Positions 35,801 to 43,020 of a stretch of DNA of 64,000 bases are shown piece by piece. The translations under genes and the position numbers were made by a program. The stretch is from positions 174,297-238,296 of the forward strand of contig SZPM01000002.1 in the NCBI GenBank assembly GCA_030263715.1, in the 5' to 3' direction. Each line of letters starts with the position of its first letter. The first letter of the stretch is position 1. Source of the DNA: ATM1 sp003577165. Its GTDB lineage: Bacteria; Armatimonadota; Fimbriimonadia; Fimbriimonadales; ATM1. The notes beneath the pieces were generated by a model that was not told where the DNA came from, searched no databases, and worked only from the letters and a program-made list of their open reading frames with translations.

Positions 35801-36277
35801 CTTGTATTTGGTCCGCAGTTCGGGAGTGAGCGAGGGAAATCCGTCTTGCGCCCAGAGCTTCCAACCGCGCCGCATCAGCGGGTATTTCAGGCGATAGGGG
35901 CCGTAGATTCTCCGGTGAATCGTGTATCCCTTGTTGCATCCTCGAGGATGCCAGTGCGCAGTTGCGCGTTCGCCGAATAGATCTGCATACCTTTCGACGT
36001 CGTATGCGGGTTCGATGCGCATGACGACTCCGTTGCGCGTGAGGGCCGTCATTCTGCACGCGTGCGTGCAGTTGGGCGAGCAGACGAAGGAGAAGTGCGA
36101 GTCGTAGCGATACTGCTCTCGATAGACCTCTTCCCATTCGCGTTCCGGGTAGTAGGCGATCGGGTTTTCGATGTTCTTTGCTGCACGCAGCCAAGTAAAG
36201 AGGAACTCTGCTCCGACTCCGGCTCCTGCCGCGGCAGCGGCGTAACCCAAGAACTCTCTTCGACTGATGTCGTTCAT
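32795..36277 (-). CDS. Molybdopterin catalytic alpha subunit, type II DMSO-reductase family
   Basis: The 1160-residue protein has a Tat signal (SRREFLGYAAAAAG) and a [4Fe-4S] site C66-x3-C70-x3-C74 with C114. Canonical type II enzymes (NarG, EbdA) use His at the first position; here it is Cys. NYTWHGDQAP (Asp274) matches the region holding the molybdenum-ligating Asp of this family, and the C-terminal MopB-type dinucleotide domain ends with GVGEHQINMNPEAAKELGLDDGD. Likely function: a periplasmic or membrane-attached oxidoreductase for nitrate, an oxyanion, a hydrocarbon or another substrate not predictable here. The ATG has GGAAGG upstream. It heads the operon behind two FNR-like dyads. Confidence 0.9.
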   Translation of the reverse strand: MNDISRREFLGYAAAAAGAGVGAEFLFTWLRAAKNIENPIAYYPEREWEEVYREQYRYDSHFSFVCSPNCTHACRMTALTRNGVVMRIEPAYDVERYADLFGERATAHWHPRGCNKGYTIHRRIYGPYRLKYPLMRRGWKLWAQDGFPSLTPELRTKYKFDSRGTDTLLRTTWDEAFSLISKAMVAIAKTYSGPEGRKRLEAAGYPPEMLDAMHDAGTRTFKLRGGMGLLGVIGKYGLYRMANMLGVLDAHVRGVEPEHAMGGRKWSNYTWHGDQAPGLPFVHGLQSSEPDLNDLRLSKLHIQVGKNLVENKMAESHFFIELMERGGKIVVITPEYGPPATKADYWIPVRPGATDTAMFLGISKILIDEGLYDEEFVRKFSDFPLLVRADNLKRLRASEVFPNYQPGLQKDGASFAEQGLESEQYEKIGDFVVMDEASGKLQPITRDHVGEKMDAAGLRPALDYAGKVTLTDGSVVEVRSLWNLYQVHLQDYTLDTVCEICQAPKDLILKLARDIGNPDNWPVSIHMGEGINHWFHATEANRAICLPLILTGNIGKPGAGCHTWAGNYKAAIFQAAPWCGDGFLSWVGEDPFNPNLDENAKGKDIKLRKCAKDEEPAYWNHGDRPLIVNTPAAGRKVFTGDSHMPTPTKFLWFTNVNLFNNAKWAYDSLKNVNPGIDLIISQDIEMTSSCEYSDFVLPANSWLEFKDYELTASCSNPFLQIWKGEAEPLFDTMDDVQIIAGIAKALADELKDKRFSDYWKFALENRTEVYIDRLLDASMTTHGMTVKDIMDGKFGEPGAALLTYRTYPRIPFYEQVADSMPFFTDTGRLNAYCDIPEAIECGENFIVHREGPEATPYLPNVIISSNPFVRPNNFGITPEMLQSKVLEADVRTIANNKMPWHQAKSTKNPLWEQGYRFFCLTPKTRHRVHSQWSVTDWNLLWDSNFANVHRRDKRSPGVGEHQINMNPEAAKELGLDDGDYVWVDANPADRPYRNANPSDPFYKVARLMLRVKYNPAYPYDAVMIKHAPFIATEKTVKAHETRPDGRAQSEDTGYQSNLRYGSQQSVTRDWSMPMHQTDSLFHKDKIRPKFIFGGEADNHALNTVPKETLVRISKAEPGGLDRKSPWKYAHSGYSPRSESDMMTKYLSGEMVSVEGAKEDA

Positions 36278-36323
36278 CTTTCGCCTTCCTTCCGTGTCCG
36301 CTCCCCCATCCGGGGCCAGGCAT

Positions 36324-36396
36324 GGACGCGACTATGCGACTCGTATACAGGAAAGTCTATGACGGCGGTCATGGGTGCCCCCATGACGCACGTCAT
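36324..36396 (-). promoter_or_regulatory. Candidate promoter with tandem FNR/CRP-like dyads
   Basis: On the minus strand two perfect dyads, ATGAC-N4-GTCAT, lie at 36396-36383 and 36372-36359, centred 24 bases apart. Downstream is TAGACT (-35-like, 36359-36354), a 17-base spacer and CATAGT (-10-like, 36336-36331), giving a start near 36324. With that start the dyads centre at -41.5 and -65.5, the class II and upstream positions of FNR/CRP-family activators. The molybdoenzyme ATG is 46 bases further on. The motif and spacing are seen; the start site is inferred. Confidence 0.6.
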
Positions 36397-36767
36397 AAAT
36401 CTGGCTAAGGAATGCTCTTCGCTAGGCTAAGGGATTACCCGCGTATGGAACATGCTTCTCCTCCACAAAGGCCGATCCAACATTACAGGTCGCTGTGTGT
36501 GATGTCCTACCCCGGGCGTCGTGAGCCCCACTGCAGTCTCTTGATGACGAGCGGTTCGGCACCTCGAAACACTCAAGCGACAAAGACCGCCGTGCAGGGC
36601 ACGAGGCGCTTTGGCCAGAGCTACGATTGGCGACGGTAGCGGACTACGCCCAGGCCGCTATGCGACTCCGCGGTTTCGAACGAGCGAGCGCAGCATCAAG
36701 GACTCCACGAGTGCATTCCTAGGGAGTCACCGAAGTCGGAAGTACGTTTGGGAAACCCCTCCGATAG
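36397..36767. other. Gene-free region
   Basis: No reading frame with recognisable protein features or a ribosome binding site. The only short frames (around 36412-36799) have no domain and irregular composition. It separates the molybdoenzyme operon from the pseudopilin locus and shows no repeats I could find. Confidence 0.5.
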
Positions 36768-37511
36768 TCATTCCCCAGGGTCTCCAATATTCGGTATGAA
36801 CTTGGGCCCGCCGGGCCGGCCGAGCACCCGATCGGGCCAGGGGATCGGGTAGCAATCATGCCAATTCGCGTACCTCACCACATCCTCCGGACGATGCCAT
36901 TTGGCGCTGCCGTCGTAGAGGGCATAGATTGCCCCTCCGTTGTGCCGGACAGCCCCGTAATCGCCGACCACCGTGTCGTCCTTGCGGTTGAAGATGCGCC
37001 TCAATTGCGCATATATGAAGATATCCGGTTCACTCAGGGACAGGGGGTATTCCCGAATGTGCGTGTTGCCTCGCATTTCAAAGAACTCGGCGACGTCGGT
37101 AATCAAAACCGTCCGTGACGAGTCCTGCACACGGGAGAGACGGTCTATACAAGCGTTCATCGCATAGCCCAGATGTCCTCCGCGGTACTGGTGTTCAGGC
37201 GCATCTCTAGTAAATCGCGGACACGCGACCGCCTTTGTCGCTCCATAAGGACTCACAAGGAGTGGCCATCGCTTCTCCGTTTCAAGGGAGGCAACGGGTG
37301 TCACCCCCGAGTAGTCTTCCGAATACATTAGCAGCGCCTGGCCGACTTGCCTGATGTTGCTCAGGCACTGCATCTGGCTCGCTTTGCGCCGAGCTGGGCC
37401 GATCACGCCGAACATAAGGCCCGCCAGAAGGGTTAGGATGGCGACGACGACCATGACCTCCACCAACGTCACCCCGCGGTCGCGTCGGTCAAGCCAGTTA
37501 TGGAAGCGCAT
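36768..37511 (-). CDS. Type II pseudopilin-like protein, copy 1
   Basis: The 247-residue protein begins with a basic leader and the prepilin methylation motif RGVTLVEVMVVVAILTLLAGL (Gly before the hydrophobic helix, Glu+5-like), then a globular domain ending in RHNGGAIYALYDG, an H-X9-DG-like signature as in DUF1559-family pseudopilins. The ATG at 37511 has GGAG nine bases upstream. The first 65 or so residues are nearly identical to copy 2 (39115-39861), while the rest has diverged. It is the last gene of the minus-strand locus. Confidence 0.8.
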   Translation of the reverse strand: MRFHNWLDRRDRGVTLVEVMVVVAILTLLAGLMFGVIGPARRKASQMQCLSNIRQVGQALLMYSEDYSGVTPVASLETEKRWPLLVSPYGATKAVACPRFTRDAPEHQYRGGHLGYAMNACIDRLSRVQDSSRTVLITDVAEFFEMRGNTHIREYPLSLSEPDIFIYAQLRRIFNRKDDTVVGDYGAVRHNGGAIYALYDGSAKWHRPEDVVRYANWHDCYPIPWPDRVLGRPGGPKFIPNIGDPGE

Positions 37512-37552
37512 TGTTTTTACTCCTCCGACAGTCAAATGTCACGCGAAAAGGC
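37331..37552 (-). repeat. Direct repeat, left copy (pseudopilin start)
   Basis: About 220 bases that recur at 39681-39902, exactly 2350 bases away, with only scattered differences in the core (37342-37550). It covers the pseudopilin start, signal helix and the upstream end of the DUF1573-like frame. Confidence 0.9.
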
Positions 37553-37620
37553 GAATTAGGCAACAGAATCACGGTTCGATCGGAATTCATTGGCGTGACG
37601 AAGTCCCATTCCTCCTCTGC
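37498..37620 (-). pseudogene. Remnant of a duplicated DUF1573-like gene
   Basis: This frame ends in the same 12 or so residues (VTFDCRRSKNNALP) as the intact DUF1573-like protein at 39848-40276. The preceding 25 residues (EEEWDFVTPMNSDRTVILL) align loosely with its EDELVFVPPLSSHRFTIML. No start or N-terminal part remains; the rest appears replaced by the 358-residue gene ending at 37587. It overlaps the pseudopilin copy 1 start by 14 bases, as the intact copy does. Confidence 0.55.
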
Positions 37621-38663
37621 CTGAGTCCGAAGATCAGGACCGCGCCACCAACGAGGACGCCCAGCAACGGAGCCGCGGATCCCCATTCTATGGGCGAGCG
37701 GCCGCCACCAGATGGTACAGGAGGCAACGAACCAGTCCACTCGAATCTGCCTTGGCGGTCGGGCCCTCCACGCAAGTCGGAAACGGTCTCACCCTTGTTC
37801 AAGTGTCGACTCAGGTCGATCGGGACTTCCGGGCCCTTTCGTACGCGAGTGAGCGTGTATTGGGCCAGCGGGCTTCCTACGCCCAGGTCAACCTCGATCG
37901 TCTTCGGGACGCGCTCCCCATCTTCAGTCAACCATGAAGTCACCCTGTACACGGCCACCGGCCTTCCCAAAGTTGGTCCCAAGTTGTAAGATCTGGCACC
38001 AAGAAGCCGGCCATCGTCCCTTGAGCGATCAATCTCCGTGTAGTAGGGCAGGCCCTGCCCGCGTTTCCACAGATATCGCGTTGTTAAGCGATCCTCACCG
38101 CTTATCTTTGCAACCACCTTTGCGTCCGAAGGCAAGTGTCCGCCGAGAACGATCATGTCCGCCAGCCTACAAAACTGCCTCCTCTGATCTCCTGCCGACA
38201 GGATGGGGTGGCGATCGCGATTGTGATAGCGCAACGTGACCTGACCGTCGAACACTTCCGTGATAATGTCGGAAGACTTGAGATTCGAGACGTTGGCTAT
38301 CGTAACGGAAACGACGGAGCCCCGATCCGTGAAACTCACCTTGAGGACTCCTTCGAGAGTGTAGCCGTTTGCCCGGTTTTGGATCGTAGTCCGCACGAGT
38401 TCGCGGTTCTTTTGTTCCGCCTCGGGTGTCCACGTGTACCTTTCTCGGAGGCGGTTCATCTCGGCCTCTACGGCCTCGTCGAGGCTCATGCCAAGCCCCT
38501 CGCCCCTCCTCTGCTTGACGAGCGTGTACTCCACACTCGCAAGGCCCAACGCACACCAGGTCGCGCAGGCTAATGCCGCGATAGCTCGTAGGCCGAGAGC
38601 ACGCGGGCACGCCCGGCGGTGCAAAACCGCACGGGCACTTAGGGAGCCAGAAGGCAGACGCAA
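37587..38663 (-). CDS. Hypothetical exported protein with C-terminal membrane anchor
   Basis: This roughly 358-residue protein has an N-terminal signal-like segment (RAIAALACATWCALGLAS), a large extracellular domain, then a short Gly-Ser linker and a terminal transmembrane helix (APLLGVLVGGAVLIFGL) followed by RQRR, an anchor arrangement resembling sorting signals. The start is uncertain: a TTG at 38663 follows the Cys-rich gene by 12 bases but lacks a well-placed Shine-Dalgarno. I do not recognise the family. It sits between the Cys-rich peptide and pseudopilin copy 1. Confidence 0.55.
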   Translation of the reverse strand: MRLPSGSLSARAVLHRRACPRALGLRAIAALACATWCALGLASVEYTLVKQRRGEGLGMSLDEAVEAEMNRLRERYTWTPEAEQKNRELVRTTIQNRANGYTLEGVLKVSFTDRGSVVSVTIANVSNLKSSDIITEVFDGQVTLRYHNRDRHPILSAGDQRRQFCRLADMIVLGGHLPSDAKVVAKISGEDRLTTRYLWKRGQGLPYYTEIDRSRDDGRLLGARSYNLGPTLGRPVAVYRVTSWLTEDGERVPKTIEVDLGVGSPLAQYTLTRVRKGPEVPIDLSRHLNKGETVSDLRGGPDRQGRFEWTGSLPPVPSGGGRSPIEWGSAAPLLGVLVGGAVLIFGLRQRRNGTSSRQ

Positions 38664-38675
38664 GTACCGCGTTTT

Positions 38676-39059
38676 TTATCCTCCAACGCAGGAGTTCACT
38701 TGGACCTGATAGTAGTCTTCTTCAAGCACTTGTGCGCCCAGATTGTGAGGACAAACACAGCCAAAACCGGCGCTGTATGTGCAGGCGTATGTGCTGAGCG
38801 TCGCGAGCGCCCACGCGTTGTGCTCCAAGTTACACTGGGCGAAGAAGTTGTACCTGCACCGCCAGTCCTTGTACGTCTCAACTTCGCACCTGTATTCGTC
38901 GCACTCCGGAGAAGCAGTAATACAAGCTTTCTTGATGTTCACAACATCAAATTGCTCGCATTCATAGAAGAAGATTGCGCGAGCAGCTGTCACAAGGCCG
39001 AGCGCGGTTGCCAAAATGACACACGCTCTATAGTCGATTGCGCTTCTCTGCGATTTCAT
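38676..39059 (-). CDS. Cysteine-rich secreted peptide
   Basis: The 127-residue product has a signal peptide (ACVILATALGLVTAARA) and about 100 mature residues with ten cysteines, consistent with up to five disulfides. The ATG at 39059 has AGGAGG ten bases upstream. It has no known motif; the Cys-rich, Tyr-rich composition suggests a secreted structural or signalling peptide. It lies 55 bases after pseudopilin copy 2 and 12 before the anchored protein. Confidence 0.65.
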   Translation of the reverse strand: MKSQRSAIDYRACVILATALGLVTAARAIFFYECEQFDVVNIKKACITASPECDEYRCEVETYKDWRCRYNFFAQCNLEHNAWALATLSTYACTYSAGFGCVCPHNLGAQVLEEDYYQVQVNSCVGG

Positions 39060-39114
39060 TTGGACGGACCTCCTCATGTCACATGTGCTTTAGGCGGTGT
39101 GCAACATCACCTGT

Positions 39115-39861
39115 CTACTTCGACGGTTCGCCAACATCAGCGAACTGCGGCCCCCCCCGGGCACCGAGAACTCTCCGCGCATCCGGAGGCGGAAGGCAAC
39201 TCACCCAACTTTCCCACCGAACGACCTCTCCTGGCCTGTGCCACCGAGCATGACCGTCGACGAAGAAGTACAGCGCTCCGCCACCATGCCGAACTGCTCC
39301 GTACTGGCCTACCGGCGAGACCGAGTATCCCGGAAAGTGGCCTTGGAGCATCTCTGGCGAGTACTGGTAGATGTCGGGCAGCCCAAGGCCAGAGAGCTCA
39401 GGATAGACGCTAAGTACAGACGTTTCCGTTTGGCCCATAAAATCCGCCACGTCGGTCATCAGCACCGTGCGGCCCGGGTCTGAGACTGATGAGAGCTGTC
39501 GCACACACGCATTGGGGGCATATCCGAGCGCTTTTGCGCTCCGCCCGCTCGCGGGCGTAAAGGTCGGGCAAGCTAGATCATAGTTTGCCCCGTACGAGAC
39601 TAGTTCCCTCAGCCAGTTTACAGTCGACGACTTCGCCGAGCCTATTGGAGACCGTCCGCTGTGGTCATCCATATACATCAGGAAGGCCTGTCCGACTTGC
39701 CTGATGTTGCTCAGGCACTGCATCTGGCTCGCTTTGCGCCGAGCCGGGCCGATCACGCCGAACATAAGGCCTGCCAGAAGGGTCAAGATGGCGACGACCA
39801 CCATGACCTCCACCAACGTCACCCCGCGGTCGCGTCGGTCAAGACAGTTATGGAAGCGCAT
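39115..39861 (-). CDS. Type II pseudopilin-like protein, copy 2
   Basis: The 248-residue protein has the same leader and helix (RGVTLVEVMVVVAILTLLAGL) as copy 1 and a diverged globular domain with the conserved end RHGGGALYFFVDGHARWH, an H-X9-DG-like signature. The ATG at 39861 has AAGGAG nine bases upstream. It overlaps the DUF1573-like gene by 14 bases. The divergence from copy 1 is confined to the C-terminal domain, suggesting that the two were duplicated and specialised. Confidence 0.8.
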   Translation of the reverse strand: MRFHNCLDRRDRGVTLVEVMVVVAILTLLAGLMFGVIGPARRKASQMQCLSNIRQVGQAFLMYMDDHSGRSPIGSAKSSTVNWLRELVSYGANYDLACPTFTPASGRSAKALGYAPNACVRQLSSVSDPGRTVLMTDVADFMGQTETSVLSVYPELSGLGLPDIYQYSPEMLQGHFPGYSVSPVGQYGAVRHGGGALYFFVDGHARWHRPGEVVRWESWVSCLPPPDARRVLGARGGPQFADVGEPSK

Positions 39862-39902
39862 TGTTTTTACTCCTTCGACAGTCAAATGTCACCGGGATCC
39901 GG
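39681..39902 (-). repeat. Direct repeat, right copy
   Basis: Right copy of the roughly 220-base repeat at 37331-37552, separated by 2350 bases; it covers the start of pseudopilin copy 2 and the end of the intact DUF1573-like gene. Confidence 0.9.
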
Positions 39903-40276
39903 CGTACGAACGGCTTTCCTTGGTGCTGCCCAAGTATCACGGCTTCTTCAAGCCTCTCGCCCACTGGAAACCTCGAAGTCTCCAGCATGATGGTGAAGCG
40001 GTGCGAACTGAGTGGGGGTACGAAGACCAGTTCGTCCTCCTTCGCTCCGCAGCCTGGCGACAGGGGGCGGACCGCGAGTGTCGACAATGACCAGTTGTCG
40101 ACGACGACGTCCACAGGAACGACCTCGCCATGTCGCACTACGCCGACCTCGATGCGATCGGGTAGACGAACGAGATGCGGAGCAGCGAGGGAGTATGCCG
40201 AGACGGCCAGCACGATGGCTCCGGCGGCTACCAGGCCGAACTCCACCCATACCCGTGCCCTACTGTCCGGTGCCAT
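39848..40276 (-). CDS. DUF1573-like membrane-anchored protein
   Basis: The 142-residue protein has an N-terminal transmembrane segment (VEFGLVAAGAIVLAVSAYSLA) and a domain with the DUF1573 pattern: VGVVRHGEVVPVDVVVDN, the conserved PGCG, then beta strands. The ATG at 40276 has GGAG eight bases upstream; the frame from 40306 lacks a better start. It is the first gene of the pseudopilin locus, after the terminator at 40330. Its last codons overlap pseudopilin copy 2. DUF1573 proteins are periplasmic and of unknown role. Confidence 0.65.
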   Translation of the reverse strand: MAPDSRARVWVEFGLVAAGAIVLAVSAYSLAAPHLVRLPDRIEVGVVRHGEVVPVDVVVDNWSLSTLAVRPLSPGCGAKEDELVFVPPLSSHRFTIMLETSRFPVGERLEEAVILGQHQGKPFVRRIPVTFDCRRSKNNALP

Positions 40277-40329
40277 CGCAGGGTCTCCGAAAACCGATTG
40301 TAACACCGGTCCGCAGCCAGTTATCTCAC

Positions 40330-40358
40330 AAAAAAAAAAAACCAGTATTTTTACTAGT
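40330..40358 (-). terminator. Rho-independent terminator of the 40451 gene
   Basis: On the minus strand a 7-bp stem (ACTAGTA / TACTGGT, one G-U pair) around AAAA is followed by 12 T. It lies about 90 bases past the stop of the metalloprotease-like gene. Its AGTA-AAAA-TACT core is shared with the dyad at 6284-6301. Confidence 0.75.
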
Positions 40359-40450
40359 GAACACCGCTAACCACGCGGGCAGAAACCTAGTGGCCGGGGG
40401 ACCCGTTCTCGGGTCGCGCTATTCCCGAGGGGTACCGAACACGGCTTGGG

Positions 40451-42988
40451 TCAGTTCCCAACGCGGTAGCGGATTAGTTGCACCTTTTGCGCGCCGCCGT
40501 AGCCTCCGATGGCCGCGAGGCGCGTCACTTTCGCGTCCGGCCTCGGATCCTTGGCCGAGAGGATTGGGGTCCCGTCGAGCAGGGCCCAGATGCGACCGCC
40601 CCTTCGCGACAGTTGAAGAGTATGCACCCCAGGGGTCACCATCCGGTCCGAGTCGGCCGTCTCCTGACCGAAAATGCGGAACCGGGTCACAGTGTTCGCG
40701 TACCCTCCGACGAACAGGATGTAGTCGCTGCCCGCGCCCATTCGGTCGGTCGCCGGATTGAAAGCGCCGAGGATCGCGTCCTGCCTCGCCTCGAAACGAA
40801 TCCACAGGTCGAACTCCGCGCACGGTTCGACATCCATGTAGAGGGCGGACTCGTCACCGGAGTGCACGTACACCCCCCCCTCAAGTGTCCATCCGCCGCC
40901 CTGCACCTTGAGGCGAGGGTCGCCCGGCGCAAGTTCCGTGACGCCGGGGCCGGGCTTCAGTTCGTCGGGCGCGCCGGGTGGCATCGGGCTCTGGCCGCTC
41001 GGCTCGAGCATGCGGAAGTACACGGGCCGATAGGGTTCGTAGAGCGAGTATCCGCTTCCGGCTTCATTGAACACGTCGAGCGAAACGCCGACTTCTCGCC
41101 CTCCGCGCGTCCAGTACCATAGCCCCTCTCCGCGGTTCGGCAGAGAGAACTCGAAGACGAACCTTCCGTCCGCCGTTTTTCCGTGTTTCCATTTCAGACC
41201 GGCGACTCCGAATGTGGGCCTCACTTCCGGAGCGGCCGGATTGCGAACCTCGAAGCCGATCACGCCGTCGCGCGAGAACACGCCCTTGCCTTCTCCGTCC
41301 AAACTGATCGCAAACCGGCTCCAGTTTCCTGAGATGGTCACCAATCCGAAGTAGTTCTCTTCATTGTGCGAGTGTCGAAAACTGTATTGGAGCCCCCCCT
41401 CCGAGGCTTCGCCGGCGACGGGAACGTTCGTCCACTCCGACGCGTCGCCGTCCACGCTGGCCTCCGCAGGCCAAACAAACGGCTGCCAGGGATAAAGAGG
41501 ATAGGGATCCGATGAATCCTCCAGCCCGTCGTCATCGTTGTCGCGCTTGGTCGCGAGGACTTTGTGCGACTGGAACTCCGGCTTGAGCCAACTCTGCTGC
41601 AGGCATGAGGGCACCCAGGTGCTGAGCATCACCTTCTGCAGGTCTCCCATTGCTCCATCCGTGTGAGATCGGTTCGGATCGCTGCCAAACCTCTTCTCAT
41701 CCAGCGGCAGCCGCGCGTCGTCATCCGGAAAGCCGTCCATGTCGGCGTCCTTCACGGTTTCGGTGTATCCGAAGTACATGCGCAGCCATTGGGCGTCCGT
41801 CAGGGTGCGATCCCAGAACGCCATGCCATCCCAATGCTCGCCATGGCGCCCGTTCGTCGTCCAGGCCGCCTCTTCGTAGGAACCGTCCGGTTTGGCGATT
41901 CTGCGCCGGGGTTCGTAATGGTTGAAGACGATCCGGTCGTCTTCGCGGTTGGAGAGGGCGAACGCGCCGTAGGATTCCATTTGGTGGTGGAACTCGTGGC
42001 ACACGAGCCATGCGGTGTCCCCCCCTCCGAGAAACTGCGAACGTCCGGGGACGCCTTGTGGGAAGGAGTCTATGCCGAGCGTTCCGCCGCCGCTGTTATA
42101 GAACTCCCACCGCTTTGCGTTCGGGTTCCAGCGTCTGGGAAAGGCCTGCTCGATCTGGCCGGAGTAGGGAGACTCTTCGTAGACGGGTTCGCCGCTCGTG
42201 CGCTGTGGGTCTTTGGTGTCGAGGATGTTGAAGTCCCCCCCTCCGGGGCCGGCGAAGTCCACACCGGCGTAACTTCTGCATTCCGGGATGCCCTTCCAAC
42301 TCTCGGGCGCGCCCTCCGGCACGGGCCCCCATCTCAATCGGCGCGCGTCGACGAAGAAGTGGAAATCCACCCAAAACCTCATGCCGGAATTGACCCAGAA
42401 GAACCTCGAGGCCGTCTTGTACTCGCTGATGATCCGCTCGATCTCCTCTGGCGTTTGCAGCGGTGGAAGTTCTGCGAACCCATCCCCACTCTTGGCCGAC
42501 TCGAGGTTCACTACGTTCGGCATAAGGCAGACTTTCACGGGAAGCCGAATGATCGTTTTCTGTCCCGTCGGTGCGAGCGTGGAGAACGCGTACTCTCGTC
42601 TCCACGGGGGGGAGGCGCCCCAGTTTCTTTCCTCGCGCGTCGGTTTGCAGTCAGGATCGTAGACGCGATAGAAGTACCTCTTGCCCGGTTGGAGTCCGGT
42701 GATCGTGACGACGTGCGAGGTTCGCTTGCCAGCGGGTCCTTGTGCGACTCTCGCCTCCGGCGCGGTCCATGGATCGCGACGCATGTTCTCAGGCCGCCAT
42801 GCCGTCATTGGAACATTGCCTTGTCGCACCTGCACCCGGCTCTCGCACGGCGTTTGTGTGAAGTATTGAATCGTCACCGAGTCCTGTGCGATGCGCTGAA
42901 CCGGACGCATCGGATCGAGGAGGGGCCGCGCGTCGGATTGTTGGAGGAGCGGCTGCGTTTGCAGGGCGAGGAGAATTGCGCAGATCAC
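40451..42988 (-). CDS. Large exported multidomain protein with zinc-metallopeptidase motif
   Basis: The 845-residue protein has a short signal (MICAILLALQTQPLL). Residues about 30-135 resemble a fibronectin/purple-acid-phosphatase N domain (VVTITGLQPGKRYFYRV). The central region has VCHEFHHQ near residue 331, an HExxH zincin motif. Two Asp-rich loops (DADMDGFPDDD, DNDDDGLEDSSD) resemble thrombospondin type 3 calcium repeats. The following region looks like a CBM9-type sugar-binding sandwich and the last 150 residues are beta-rich, LamG-like. The role may be peptidase-like and extracellular; no known family is recognised as a whole. Confidence 0.6.
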   Translation of the reverse strand: MICAILLALQTQPLLQQSDARPLLDPMRPVQRIAQDSVTIQYFTQTPCESRVQVRQGNVPMTAWRPENMRRDPWTAPEARVAQGPAGKRTSHVVTITGLQPGKRYFYRVYDPDCKPTREERNWGASPPWRREYAFSTLAPTGQKTIIRLPVKVCLMPNVVNLESAKSGDGFAELPPLQTPEEIERIISEYKTASRFFWVNSGMRFWVDFHFFVDARRLRWGPVPEGAPESWKGIPECRSYAGVDFAGPGGGDFNILDTKDPQRTSGEPVYEESPYSGQIEQAFPRRWNPNAKRWEFYNSGGGTLGIDSFPQGVPGRSQFLGGGDTAWLVCHEFHHQMESYGAFALSNREDDRIVFNHYEPRRRIAKPDGSYEEAAWTTNGRHGEHWDGMAFWDRTLTDAQWLRMYFGYTETVKDADMDGFPDDDARLPLDEKRFGSDPNRSHTDGAMGDLQKVMLSTWVPSCLQQSWLKPEFQSHKVLATKRDNDDDGLEDSSDPYPLYPWQPFVWPAEASVDGDASEWTNVPVAGEASEGGLQYSFRHSHNEENYFGLVTISGNWSRFAISLDGEGKGVFSRDGVIGFEVRNPAAPEVRPTFGVAGLKWKHGKTADGRFVFEFSLPNRGEGLWYWTRGGREVGVSLDVFNEAGSGYSLYEPYRPVYFRMLEPSGQSPMPPGAPDELKPGPGVTELAPGDPRLKVQGGGWTLEGGVYVHSGDESALYMDVEPCAEFDLWIRFEARQDAILGAFNPATDRMGAGSDYILFVGGYANTVTRFRIFGQETADSDRMVTPGVHTLQLSRRGGRIWALLDGTPILSAKDPRPDAKVTRLAAIGGYGGAQKVQLIRYRVGN

Positions 42989-43020
42989 GCCGTTAGTTTG
43001 AACGATGGCGCCGCGGCGGA

